The notes under the pieces: model-generated
The model's database searches: none
Told to the model about the DNA's origin: nothing
Seen by the model: the letters and a program-made list of their open reading frames with translations, nothing else
Position numbers and translations under genes: made by a program
Shown: piece after piece, positions 16,619 through 24,985 of the stretch
How positions within the stretch are numbered: position 1 is the stretch's first letter
How the letters are laid out: every line of letters begins with the position of its first letter
From: Butyrivibrio sp.
GTDB lineage: Bacteria > Bacillota > Clostridia > Lachnospirales > Lachnospiraceae
Length of the DNA: 64,000 nucleotides
Reading direction: 5' to 3'
Assembly (NCBI GenBank): GCA_015056585.1
Contig: SVFZ01000106.1
Location: 1-64,000, forward strand

Positions 16619-17403
16619 TTCTTGATGTTACCGACCTTCATATTGAATTTCATGACCATGAGGCGCCTGAAACAGCGGTTGAAGATTTTGATCTTATGCT
16701 GGGAAAGGGCGAGATTGTCGGAATAGTGGGAGAATCCGGATCCGGCAAAAGTATGAGCGCTCTGGCTATAGCAGGACTTCTCAACAGACATGCAATTTCC
16801 AAGACCGGAAAGATCATGTTTCAAGGGCATGATCTTCTTACTTGTGACAGAAAGACGCTGCGCGGATTTCAGGGAGATGAGATTTCCATTATCTTCCAGG
16901 AACCCATGACCAGTCTTAATCCGGTTAAAAGAATCGGCTGGCAGGTGGAAGAGCCTCTTTATATCCATCATCCTGAGATAAAAAAGGCTGAAAGGAAAAA
17001 GCGGGCAATTGAGATGCTTTATGCAGTGGGGCTTGATAGCGCTGAGGATGTCTATTATATGTATCCCCATGAGCTTTCAGGAGGTATGAGGCAGAGAGTT
17101 ATGATAGCTTCTGCAATGATAGGAAATCCGCAGATTCTTATAGCAGATGAGCCCACAACGGCGCTGGATGTAACTGTACAGGCCCAGATTGTTGAACTTC
17201 TTAAAAAGCTCAACAAAGAGAGGGGAACCTCAATAATCTTTATTTCCCATGATCTTAGTCTTGTAAGCCAGCTCTGCGAGAGAGTTATAGTAATGCAGAA
17301 GGGAAATATTGTAGAAAGCGGATTTACCAGGGATATCTTCAGTCATCCGAGGGATAGCTACACAAAGAAACTCATAGCTGCTATTCCAAAGATTGATATT
17401 TGA
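16609..17403 (+). CDS. ABC transporter ATP-binding protein (OppD/DppD type)
   Basis: One of the two ATPases driving import, 264 residues. Visible motifs are Walker A GESGSGKS, the Q-loop in IIFQEPMTSLNP, the signature LSGGMRQR, Walker B ILIADEPTTALD and the switch histidine in ISHD. The start at 16609 is set by AGGGGAGGG just upstream; a longer frame from 16543 lies inside the permease gene and is not used. At 264 residues it is shorter than many OppD proteins, because the C-terminal oligopeptide-transporter extension (often with an iron-sulfur site) is reduced or absent. Confidence 0.93.
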   Translation: MGIILDVTDLHIEFHDHEAPETAVEDFDLMLGKGEIVGIVGESGSGKSMSALAIAGLLNRHAISKTGKIMFQGHDLLTCDRKTLRGFQGDEISIIFQEPMTSLNPVKRIGWQVEEPLYIHHPEIKKAERKKRAIEMLYAVGLDSAEDVYYMYPHELSGGMRQRVMIASAMIGNPQILIADEPTTALDVTVQAQIVELLKKLNKERGTSIIFISHDLSLVSQLCERVIVMQKGNIVESGFTRDIFSHPRDSYTKKLIAAIPKIDI

Positions 17404-17436
17404 CAATAATAAAAGTTGTAATAACAGTAGGTTGAT

Positions 17437-18213
17437 ATGGAAAAAGAAGCAGTACTTAAAGTATCAAATCTGAATGTCTTTTATAAAAACAGAAAGCGAA
17501 AGCTCTTTACCCCAAAGAAGTTTAAAAAGATACAGGCTCTTTACGATGTATCTGTTGAGGTTTTAGAGGGTGAAGTTCTTGCGATAGCAGGAGAATCGGG
17601 GTGTGGCAAATCAACTCTCGCAAGAGCGATTGTCGGCATAAATAAGGATTATACCGGAGAAATATGGCAGAAATATGCCGATCCGCAGATGGTTTTCCAG
17701 GATCCGTACAACTCACTCAATCCCGCCAAGAAAATCGGGTGGCTTTTGGAGGAGCCTCTTAAGGTAGACAAAAGCCGCAAATGGACCAGGCAGGAGAGGA
17801 AAAAGAGAGTTGAAGAGATCATGGAAGAGATCGAACTTCCCCTTAATATGCTGGAGAGATATCCTTCTCAGCTGTCCGGAGGCCAGAGGCAGAGAGTGTG
17901 CATCGGCATTGCCCTGATGCGTAATCCCAAGCTCTTAATTGCAGATGAGCCGGTTTCTGCTTTGGACGTAACAATTCAGGCTCAGATTATGGAACTGCTT
18001 CGTAATCTTCACAAGAAGCTTGGAATCTCGATCATTTTCATTTCTCATGACCTGAGGGTGGTTTACCAGATAAGCGACCATGTTATGATTATGAGACACG
18101 GTAAAGTCGTGGAGTACGGTGAGACAAAAGAGGTCTACAGGAATCCTAAGGCTGAGTATACGAAGCAGCTTCTTTTGGCAGCCGGAATTGTAAAAAAGGA
18201 AACTGAATTATAA
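17437..18213 (+). CDS. ABC transporter ATP-binding protein (OppF/DppF type)
   Basis: The second ATPase of the importer, 258 residues, beginning 33 bases after its partner. Walker A is GESGCGKST, the Q-loop is in MVFQDPYNSLNP, the signature is LSGGQRQR, and Walker B is LLIADEPVSALD followed by IFISHD. A basic insert RKRKLFTPKKFKKIQAL separates the first two strands. As in its partner, the C-terminal extension seen in many peptide-importer ATPases is short. It is the last gene of the operon; no clear terminator follows before the next promoter. Confidence 0.93.
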   Translation: MEKEAVLKVSNLNVFYKNRKRKLFTPKKFKKIQALYDVSVEVLEGEVLAIAGESGCGKSTLARAIVGINKDYTGEIWQKYADPQMVFQDPYNSLNPAKKIGWLLEEPLKVDKSRKWTRQERKKRVEEIMEEIELPLNMLERYPSQLSGGQRQRVCIGIALMRNPKLLIADEPVSALDVTIQAQIMELLRNLHKKLGISIIFISHDLRVVYQISDHVMIMRHGKVVEYGETKEVYRNPKAEYTKQLLLAAGIVKKETEL

Positions 18214-18247
18214 AAAATAGTTTAAAATTATTAAAAAAGCCGATTTT

Positions 18248-18277
18248 TTGTGAAATGACGCTAAATTCAGGTATAAT
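18248..18277 (+). promoter_or_regulatory. Promoter upstream of the gene at 18374
   Basis: TTGTGA (18248-18253), an 18-bp spacer and a perfect TATAAT (18272-18277). The predicted start near 18284 would leave about 90 bases of leader before the GTG start. Confidence 0.6.
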
Positions 18278-18373
18278 GATATTAAGGAACGAGGGGACTT
18301 GTCGATATAAATAATGACAAGAAGTTCCTGCATGCGTATGTATGTAGAAGTATTAAGAAGGGAGGGCGATAAA

Positions 18374-18802
18374 GTGGCATTAGATAGAATTAATGGTTAC
18401 ATTAACGGTTATGATGCTTATAGTATCCCCAAAGCTTCAGATGAAATTAAGATAGGTCAGAATAGTCCTGCCCAGCAGGGTATTGAGGCCGGAAAAAGTA
18501 AAGAAGCTCCCGAAGCGAAAGAGGAAAAAAAGGGACTGGATCTTACAGTTACCGAAATACCCTCCAGAGAAAACGCTTCGATTGAAAATATTGCAATTTC
18601 TTTTGGACAGTATGATGCATCTTCAATTGATCTTTTCGGCGAAAGAGGACTTGCATCTGAAGATATGAAGCAGGCAATATCAGGAATGCAGAGAGACAAG
18701 ATACTGCATGAGTATCAGTATTTTGTAGGTGGTAAGGATCTGGCAGGTCAGGAGAGAAACATCATTGCCGGTACTGAGGACGGACTTGTTATCAAGCTGT
18801 AA
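18374..18802 (+). CDS. Conserved-looking hypothetical protein, soluble
   Basis: I do not recognise this 142-residue product. The start is GTG at 18374, placed by GGGAGGG (18360-18366); the open frame reaches further upstream, but the extra residues have no ribosome-binding site. The N-terminus (DRINGYINGYDAYSIPK) is followed by a Lys/Glu/Ala-rich, probably flexible stretch. A more ordered half follows with SIENIAISFGQYDASSIDLFGERGLASEDMKQAI and a C-terminal VGGKDLAGQERNIIAGTEDGLVIKL. There is no signal peptide, membrane helix or known catalytic motif. It stands alone with its own promoter and terminator, so it is an independent unit. Codon use looks like that of its neighbours. Confidence 0.75.
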   Translation: MALDRINGYINGYDAYSIPKASDEIKIGQNSPAQQGIEAGKSKEAPEAKEEKKGLDLTVTEIPSRENASIENIAISFGQYDASSIDLFGERGLASEDMKQAISGMQRDKILHEYQYFVGGKDLAGQERNIIAGTEDGLVIKL

Positions 18803-18848
18803 CAGCATTTCGGAATTGGCATCTGTGAATTTAATAGTGAAGATTTAA

Positions 18849-18879
18849 GGCGCGTACAAAAATGCTACGCGTCTTTTTT
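18849..18879 (+). terminator. Terminator after the gene at 18374
   Basis: GGCGCGTA pairs with TACGCGTC (one G-T pair) around a 9-base loop and is followed by seven T residues. Confidence 0.88.
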
Positions 18880-18997
18880 ATTTCATAAAAAGCGCGCTGC
18901 TAACTATAACGGTTTGCAGTAAAATATGATAAACTTGTATAGCGATACAGATATATTTATGCATAAGACTAAAGATAAGTTTTGACCTGGAGGAAAT

Positions 18998-20470
18998 ATG
19001 GCAAATTATACTGATGGATGCACCAGAGTATGCGGACTTATAGGAAATCCTGTTAAGCACACTCTTTCTCCGCTTATTCATAATACGCTTGCACACATGC
19101 TGGGGATAGATCTTGTTTATGTGCCTTTTGAAGTTAAAGAGGAGAATGTTGGAGATGCCATAAGGGGAGCAAAGGCTCTTGATATTTTTGGACTCAACAT
19201 CACGATTCCACATAAGAGTGCGGTAATACCGTATCTTGAGGAAATAGATCCTCTGGCAAAGGGAATTGGTGCTGTGAATACTCTTGTACGCATCGAAAAT
19301 GGCGGATTTAAGGGTTACAACACGGACATGACAGGCTTGTATCACGCAATGACTGATGAGGATGTTGTACTTGAAGGGGAAAAGATAATAATTCTCGGGT
19401 CCGGAGGCGTTGCAAGACCTGCAGCATTTCTTTGCGGCAGTAAAGGTGCAAGTGAAATATATATTTTGAACAGAACCTATGACAGAGCTTTGGAAGTGGC
19501 GGATGAAGTAAACAGAGCATTGGCAGAACTCGGGACAGAAGAAAAGCTTACATCAGATGGGCTTAAGGCTGATGGCGGCGTTACAGATATAGAGAAAAAA
19601 GTAATTGCCATGCCTCTTAGCGACTACAAAAAGCTCCTTTTGGAAGGAGAGAAATATATAGTCCTTCAGTGTACGTCGGTAGGTCTTTTCCCTGATGTGA
19701 ACAGTGCGGTTATTGAGGATGAGGAGTTTTACAGGCACGTAAGTTATGCAATCGATATGGTTTACAGACCTGTAAATACCAAGTTTATGAGACTTGCTGC
19801 CAAGGCCGGGGCAAAGAGCTTCTCAGGACTTAAGATGCTTCTGTATCAGGGAATCGATGCGTTTGAGCTGTGGAACAAGTCTGAAGGACGCGATATCAGC
19901 ATAACAAAAGAGCAGGCAGATGAAGTGTACAAACTCCTTGAAATGGAGGTTCTCGGAGCTTCAAACATAATTCTTGAGGGCTTTATGGGAAGCGGAAAGA
20001 CAACGGTTTCTGAAATCCTTTCCGATAAGCTTGATCTTGAACTTCTTGACACTGATCAGGCGATTGAGGAGGCTGAGGGCCGCAGCATTAATGACATCTT
20101 TTCTGCAGATGGCGAGGCTGCTTTCAGATCAATGGAAACAGATCTGGTGAATATGGTGGTTTCAGAGCATTTAAACCAAATGGTGGTCTCTCTTGGCGGC
20201 GGACTTCCGCTTCGGGAGGAGAACAGGCAGCTTCTTAAAAAAGCAGGAAAGATCGTGTATTTAAGGACCCGTCCGGAAACAGTTTATGAGAGACTTAAAG
20301 GCGATGATACAAGGCCTCTTTTAAAGACCGAGGATCCGCAAAAAAGGATAAGAGAACTCCTTGAAGAACGCAGCGAAAAATACGAGACATTGGCGGACAT
20401 TATAATTGATACTGACGGAAAAGATGCATCGGATATTGCAAACGAGATAATTGCAGCAATAGGTCTTTAA
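18998..20470 (+). CDS. aroEK: Bifunctional shikimate 5-dehydrogenase / shikimate kinase
   Basis: One polypeptide of 490 residues carries two consecutive steps of chorismate synthesis. Residues 10 to about 310 form shikimate dehydrogenase: substrate loop LIGNPVKHTLSPLIHN, catalytic Lys73 in NITIPHKSAV, Asp110 in NTDMTG, and the NADP loop LGSGGVARPAA. After a helical linker the kinase domain begins near residue 322 with Walker A GFMGSGKTT (328-336), the LLDTDQAIEE segment, LGGG, and the lid arginines in GDDTRPLL. CTGGAGG precedes the ATG. Normally these are separate AroE and AroK proteins; fusion would equalise their amounts and might aid transfer of shikimate. Confidence 0.95.
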   Translation: MANYTDGCTRVCGLIGNPVKHTLSPLIHNTLAHMLGIDLVYVPFEVKEENVGDAIRGAKALDIFGLNITIPHKSAVIPYLEEIDPLAKGIGAVNTLVRIENGGFKGYNTDMTGLYHAMTDEDVVLEGEKIIILGSGGVARPAAFLCGSKGASEIYILNRTYDRALEVADEVNRALAELGTEEKLTSDGLKADGGVTDIEKKVIAMPLSDYKKLLLEGEKYIVLQCTSVGLFPDVNSAVIEDEEFYRHVSYAIDMVYRPVNTKFMRLAAKAGAKSFSGLKMLLYQGIDAFELWNKSEGRDISITKEQADEVYKLLEMEVLGASNIILEGFMGSGKTTVSEILSDKLDLELLDTDQAIEEAEGRSINDIFSADGEAAFRSMETDLVNMVVSEHLNQMVVSLGGGLPLREENRQLLKKAGKIVYLRTRPETVYERLKGDDTRPLLKTEDPQKRIRELLEERSEKYETLADIIIDTDGKDASDIANEIIAAIGL

Positions 20471-20516
20471 AGCATCATGACATTTTTAGGCAGCTTATTA
20501 AAAAAGGTATTAAGAA

Positions 20517-21314
20517 TTGAGCAATAACAGAAATTACAGCAAGGAGCTGGAAAAGAGAATAGAAGAATTTCAAAAGGATGGAGTTTATCCAAAGCTTCTT
20601 TTGCATGCCTGCTGTGCACCCTGTTCTTCCTATTGCCTTGAGTATTTAAGGCAGTACTTTGATGTGACGGTTTTCTTCTATAATCCGAATATAACGGAGG
20701 AAAATGAGTACAGAAAGCGAGTCGCAGAGGAAAAAAGGCTGATAGATGCCTATAACGATCAGGTAAAGAGCGGAAACTTTGAGGGCATGAACTCTGATAA
20801 AAATGCCAGACTTATTAAGATCATGGAGGGTGATTACAGACCATCAGACTTTTATGAAGCGGCAAAAGGCTATGAGGACTGCAAGGAAGGCGGAGAGCGC
20901 TGCAAAAGATGCTTTGAACTGAGACTGACCGAGACGGCAAAAGCAGCTCTTGAAAACGGTTATGAATTTTTTACCACAACTCTGACAATAAGCCCTTTAA
21001 AAAATGCGGATGTCCTCAATGAAGTTGGAGAAGAAGCCTGCAAAAAGGTTCTTGGAGAAATGGCGGATTCTGCTCAAAGTCATAAGAGCGGCACTGAAAG
21101 TTATCAAAGTGATGAGAAAAATCCCGGTCCGGAGCAGAATGAATATCAGTTTAAAAAACTTGAGTTTTTGCCATCGGATTTTAAGAAAAAGAATGGGTAC
21201 AAGCGCTCAATAGAGCTGTCTTCAATGTTTTGCCTCTACAGGCAGGATTTTTGCGGCTGCAGTTTTTCCAAAGCCCAGAGAGAGCGGGAGAAGGAAAACC
21301 GGATGAATTTGTAA
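20517..21314 (+). CDS. queH: Epoxyqueuosine reductase QueH
   Basis: QueH carries out the last step of queuosine synthesis in tRNA, reducing epoxyqueuosine; it is unrelated to QueG. The 265-residue product has the N-terminal cluster motif HACCAPCSS (Cys32, Cys33, Cys36), the FYNPNITEENEY segment, the CKRCFELRL motif after GGERC, TTLTISPLKN, and the C-terminal NGYKRSIELSSMFCLYRQDFCGCSFS. The start is TTG at 20517 after AAAAAGG. A polar insertion of about 30 residues (near 192-220, rich in Ser, Glu and Lys) is not part of the usual core. It starts 46 bases after aroEK and is likely co-transcribed. Confidence 0.92.
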   Translation: MSNNRNYSKELEKRIEEFQKDGVYPKLLLHACCAPCSSYCLEYLRQYFDVTVFFYNPNITEENEYRKRVAEEKRLIDAYNDQVKSGNFEGMNSDKNARLIKIMEGDYRPSDFYEAAKGYEDCKEGGERCKRCFELRLTETAKAALENGYEFFTTTLTISPLKNADVLNEVGEEACKKVLGEMADSAQSHKSGTESYQSDEKNPGPEQNEYQFKKLEFLPSDFKKKNGYKRSIELSSMFCLYRQDFCGCSFSKAQREREKENRMNL

Positions 21315-21425
21315 AGAGAAGAAACAAAACGGGATAAGATTGCCATTGATAGAAACACTTTTCTCTGATAAAATCGTGTAGATAATCTTTCGAAATGGGT
21401 TGCTTATTTTGTACATGACAATCTG

Positions 21426-21453
21426 TTGAATATTTTTTTGAATTTAGTATATA
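21426..21453 (+). promoter_or_regulatory. Possible argS promoter
   Basis: TTGAAT (21426-21431), a 16-bp spacer and TATATA (21448-21453), 28 bases before the argS start. No T-box or terminator hairpin was seen in the 166-base gap. Confidence 0.4.
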
Positions 21454-21480
21454 TGATCAATTAGGAAAGAAGGTTGAATT

Positions 21481-23283
21481 TTGGAAAAGGTACTGGAACT
21501 TATATCAAAAGAAGTAGGTGATGCATTTGAGGCAGCCGGATATGATCGCGAGCTTGGAAGAGCAACTGTCTCCAACAGACCGGATCTATGTGAATACCAG
21601 TGTAACGGTGCTATGGCCGGTGCCAAGAAATATGGAAAGGCTCCTTTTATCATAGCTGATGAAGTTGCAGCCAGGCTTCAGGATAATCCTGCTTTTGAGA
21701 AAGTAGAGTCGGTTAAACCCGGATTTTTGAATATCATCTTAAGCGGCGATTTCGTAAGAAACTATATCGTAAAGATGCTTCATGAGAAACGCTTTGGTGT
21801 AACACTTCCGGGACATGAGCCTACAATTATTCTTGATTACGGCGGAGCTAATGTTGCCAAGCCTCTTCACGTAGGACATCTCCGTCCTGCCATCATCGGT
21901 GAGGCAGTTAAGCGTATCCTTAAATACAACGGTAACAAGGTTATCGGCGATATTCATATGGGAGACTGGGGAACACAGATGGGACTTGTAATCACAGAGC
22001 TCAAGTGCCGTCATCCGGAACTTCCTTATTTTGATCCTGATTTTGAAGGGCCTTTCCCTAAGGAACCACCTTTTACTATTGAGGAACTGGCTGAGATCTA
22101 CCCGGCAGCCAGCGCCAAATCCAAGGCGGCTGATGATGCCAGCGAAGAAGAGAAGAAGGCTGCTAAGGAGTACAAGGCAGCTGCTCTTGATGCTACAAAG
22201 CGTATGCAGGAAGGATACAAGCCCTACAGAGCTATCTGGCACCATATTATGAATGTTTCCCTCCCTGATCTTAAGAAGAACTATGACAGTCTTGATGTAC
22301 ACTTTGATCTGTGGAAGGGTGAGTCAGACGTACACGACGATATCCCGGGAATGGTTGAGTACTTCAAGCAGCATGACTATGCTCATGAGAGCCAGGGCGC
22401 CCTGGTTGTTGACGTGGCAGATGAGAAGGATGCAAAAGAGATGCCTCCCTGCATCATCCTTAAGTCAGACGGAGCGGCTTTATATGCCACAACAGACCTT
22501 GCCACAATTCAGGAGCGTATGAAGGAGTATCATCCTGACGGAATTTACTATTTCACAGACAAGAGACAGGCTCTTCACTTTGAACAGGTATTCAGAACTG
22601 CCAAGAAGACCAAGCTGGTTATGCCTGAAACCGATCTTAGATTCGTAGGAAACGGTACTATGAACGGCGCCGACGGCAAGCCATTCAAGACAAGAGCAGG
22701 TGGCGTTATGCATCTTGAGACTCTTGTTCAGGAAATCAATGACAAGATGTATGAGAGAGTTAAGGCCAGCAATCCTGATATGCCTGATGATGAGGCTAGA
22801 AGCACAGCTAACAAGGTTGCTCTTTCAGCTCTTAAGTACGGCGACCTTTCCAACCAGCCGGCTAAAGACTACATCTTCGATATAGAGAAGTTTACTTCCT
22901 TCGAGGGTGATACAGGTCCATACATCCTTTACACAATGGTTCGTATCAAGTCTATTCTCAAGAAGTTTGAGGCAGAGGGCGGAAATGTCAAGGAAGCTAA
23001 GCTTGGTAACCCTGAGAATGAGGCAATGAAGAACCTTATGCTTCTTCTTACAAGATTTGCGGATGCTGTTGAAGGTGCTGCCAAGGACCTTGCACCTAAC
23101 AGGGTATGCGCATACATCTACGACCTCAGTAACGCATTTAACAGCTTCTACCACGGAACCAAGATCCTGGCAGAGACTGATGAATACAAGAAAGAAAGCT
23201 ATATTGCACTTATCAGCACAACGCTTAAGATATTAGAGACCTGCATAGATCTTTTAGGTTTTTCAGCACCCGAGAGGATGTGA
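21481..23283 (+). CDS. argS: Arginine--tRNA ligase
   Basis: ArgS charges tRNA-Arg with arginine. The 600-residue protein has the N-terminal Arg-specific domain (VSNRPDLCEYQCNGAMAGAKK), the class I signature HVGH at 130-133 within KPLHVGHLRPAIIGE, the DMGDWGTQMG type motif, a KMSKS substitute in GKPFKTRAGGVMHLETL, and a C-terminal DALR anticodon-binding domain ending LLGFSAPERM. The start is TTG at 21481, preceded by AGAAGG. Length and motifs are normal. Downstream lies the first structured intergenic element. Confidence 0.97.
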   Translation: MEKVLELISKEVGDAFEAAGYDRELGRATVSNRPDLCEYQCNGAMAGAKKYGKAPFIIADEVAARLQDNPAFEKVESVKPGFLNIILSGDFVRNYIVKMLHEKRFGVTLPGHEPTIILDYGGANVAKPLHVGHLRPAIIGEAVKRILKYNGNKVIGDIHMGDWGTQMGLVITELKCRHPELPYFDPDFEGPFPKEPPFTIEELAEIYPAASAKSKAADDASEEEKKAAKEYKAAALDATKRMQEGYKPYRAIWHHIMNVSLPDLKKNYDSLDVHFDLWKGESDVHDDIPGMVEYFKQHDYAHESQGALVVDVADEKDAKEMPPCIILKSDGAALYATTDLATIQERMKEYHPDGIYYFTDKRQALHFEQVFRTAKKTKLVMPETDLRFVGNGTMNGADGKPFKTRAGGVMHLETLVQEINDKMYERVKASNPDMPDDEARSTANKVALSALKYGDLSNQPAKDYIFDIEKFTSFEGDTGPYILYTMVRIKSILKKFEAEGGNVKEAKLGNPENEAMKNLMLLLTRFADAVEGAAKDLAPNRVCAYIYDLSNAFNSFYHGTKILAETDEYKKESYIALISTTLKILETCIDLLGFSAPERM

Positions 23284-23300
23284 GCGATAAATGGAATGAG

Positions 23301-23439
23301 TAAACACAGCATTGTGCTTGCACAAAATGCTGTGTTTATGAAATGACATAACGTACATGAGGAAAAAAGCAATGCGAACGAAGTGAGCGGGGCGATTTCC
23401 GAATGTACGTAGGATTGCGAGAGCGAAGCGTAGCAATCC
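23301..23439 (+). repeat. Structured modular intergenic element, copy A
   Basis: Hairpin H1 (23301-23338) has a perfect 13-bp stem and a TGTGCTTGCACA tip with two bulged A residues on the 3' side. It could also act as the argS terminator, although no T run follows. Twelve bases later comes a compound stem: ACGTACAT (23351-23358) with ATGTACGT (23403-23410), a GA/GA step, GGAAA (23361-23365) with TTTCC (23396-23400), and an inner hairpin with a second GA/GA step and a GAA loop. A third hairpin, GGATTGC (23412-23418) with GCAATCC (23433-23439), closes it. Copy B at 46213-46357 matches with compensatory changes. Confidence 0.8.
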
Positions 23440-23451
23440 GTTTTATCGCGA

Positions 23452-23543
23452 ACAAGTAGTGGGCATCACAAGTAGTGGGCATCACAAGTAGTGGGCATCA
23501 CAAGTAGTGGGTATCATATAGGTATCAAGATATAGGTATCAAA
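23452..23543 (+). repeat. Two tandem repeat arrays ending at the MATE start codon
   Basis: Four 16-bp units (ACAAGTAGTGGGCATC, the last with T for C) occupy 23452-23515. Two 14-bp units (ATATAGGTATCAAG, then the same ending in A) occupy 23516-23543, so the array ends at the base before the ATG. Each 14-bp unit carries TAGG, the only ribosome-binding-like sequence present. Copy-number changes would alter the leader length and could change expression. Confidence 0.9.
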
Positions 23544-24884
23544 ATGAATGAGAATCACATGTTCAGCAACAGGAAGCTTTTCCTGTTGCTGATTCCAATT
23601 ATTGCAGAACAATTCTTAAATTCCTTAATGGGAATGGCAGACTCCATGATGGTTTCAAATGTAGGCGCAGCAGCTCTTTCGGGAGTATCCCTTGTTGACT
23701 CCATCAACAATCTGGTTGTGCAGGCCTTTAACGCTATGGCAACCGGCGGAGTAATTATCTGTTCCACATATTTTGGTCAAAAAGATATAAAAAGAGCTAA
23801 TGAATCAGCAAGACAGGTGATTCTGGTTTCTGCTTTTATATCTTTTCTTTTGATGTTCTTATGCCTGATATTTCGGCAATCACTTTTAAGAGTAATCTTT
23901 GGCAGCATAGATGCGGATGTAATGGAAGCAGCAGGAATCTATTTCTTTTTGACTATCCTTTCATACCCGGGAATATCTCTTGCAGCTGCCGGAAGTGCCA
24001 TATTCAGAGCCCAGTCCAACACAAAGCTTCCAATGAATGTTGCTATTGTTTCCAACATTCTCAACGTGGTGGGAAATGCAGTACTTATCTGGGGCTTTGG
24101 CCTTGGAGTTTACGGTGCGGCGATTGCAACTATGGCTTCGAGGATTTTTTCTGCTATTGTGTTATTAGCCCTGCTCAGAAAAGATAAGTACCAGATCTCA
24201 ATCAGGGAGTATCACAAGATAAGACCTGATTTTGACAAGATAAAGCGCGTGCTTGCAATGGGAATACCAAACGGTATCGAGAACTCCATGTTTCAGTTTG
24301 GTAAGCTTGCTATTCAGTCTTCGGTATCTCTTCTTGGAACGGCAGCAATTGCGGCTCAGTCCATGACAAATATCTTTGAAAACGTCAACGGCGTTGCAGG
24401 AATTGGTGTGGGTATCGGACTTATGACAATTGTAGGGCAGTGTCTCGGAGCAGGACGCAAGGACGAAGCTGTTTACTACACAAAGAAGATGCTCATATGG
24501 GGATATATTGCCATTTTGACAAGCTGTCTTTTTACCTATGCGATCGCAAGACCGGTAACTGCTTTGGCAGGCATGGAAAAAGAGAGTGCATCTTTATGCA
24601 TCTTTATGCTGGGCTGGATCACTATATTTAAACCACTGTTATGGTCTCCGTCATTTGTAATACCATATGCACTCAGAGCCGCAGGAGATGTAAAGTTCTC
24701 TATGATAATTGCAACTCTTACAATGTGGCTCTGCAGGGTGACTCTGGCTACTTTCCTCATAAGAGTGGCAGGAATGGGAGCTATGGGAGTTTGGATCGGT
24801 ATGTTTGCAGACTGGGCTATCAGAGGAGTTATTTTTACCTTCAGATTCAGGAGCGGAAAGTGGATCCACAAGGTTATTGACTAA
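23544..24884 (+). CDS. MATE family efflux transporter
   Basis: A multidrug and toxic compound extrusion protein of 446 residues with twelve predicted helices, arranged as two MatE halves (about 10-165 and 235-400). Family features include PIIAEQFLNSLMGMADSMMVSNVGAAALSGVSL in helix 1-2 and the repeated topology LLGTAAIAAQSMTNIFENVNG in the second half. Such proteins export cationic compounds with Na+ or H+ coupling; the substrate cannot be told. No normal ribosome-binding site precedes the ATG: the tandem repeats run to it. A second ATG at 23559 is possible but no better supported. Confidence 0.9.
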   Translation: MNENHMFSNRKLFLLLIPIIAEQFLNSLMGMADSMMVSNVGAAALSGVSLVDSINNLVVQAFNAMATGGVIICSTYFGQKDIKRANESARQVILVSAFISFLLMFLCLIFRQSLLRVIFGSIDADVMEAAGIYFFLTILSYPGISLAAAGSAIFRAQSNTKLPMNVAIVSNILNVVGNAVLIWGFGLGVYGAAIATMASRIFSAIVLLALLRKDKYQISIREYHKIRPDFDKIKRVLAMGIPNGIENSMFQFGKLAIQSSVSLLGTAAIAAQSMTNIFENVNGVAGIGVGIGLMTIVGQCLGAGRKDEAVYYTKKMLIWGYIAILTSCLFTYAIARPVTALAGMEKESASLCIFMLGWITIFKPLLWSPSFVIPYALRAAGDVKFSMIIATLTMWLCRVTLATFLIRVAGMGAMGVWIGMFADWAIRGVIFTFRFRSGKWIHKVID

Positions 24885-24985
24885 TAATTATTAGTATTTT
24901 TATGCTTTTTTTATACCATTATAATTTACAATTAAATATAATATATATGTAACAATATTGCGTAAATAATGACGAGAAAAAGAGC

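Noticed and set aside
21315-21480. T-box leader before argS
   Set aside because: No T-box sequence, specifier stem or terminator hairpin was seen; the same is true before cysS.
23452-23543. Possible CRISPR array
   Set aside because: Units are directly adjacent with no spacers, and no cas genes are present; it is a simple tandem repeat.
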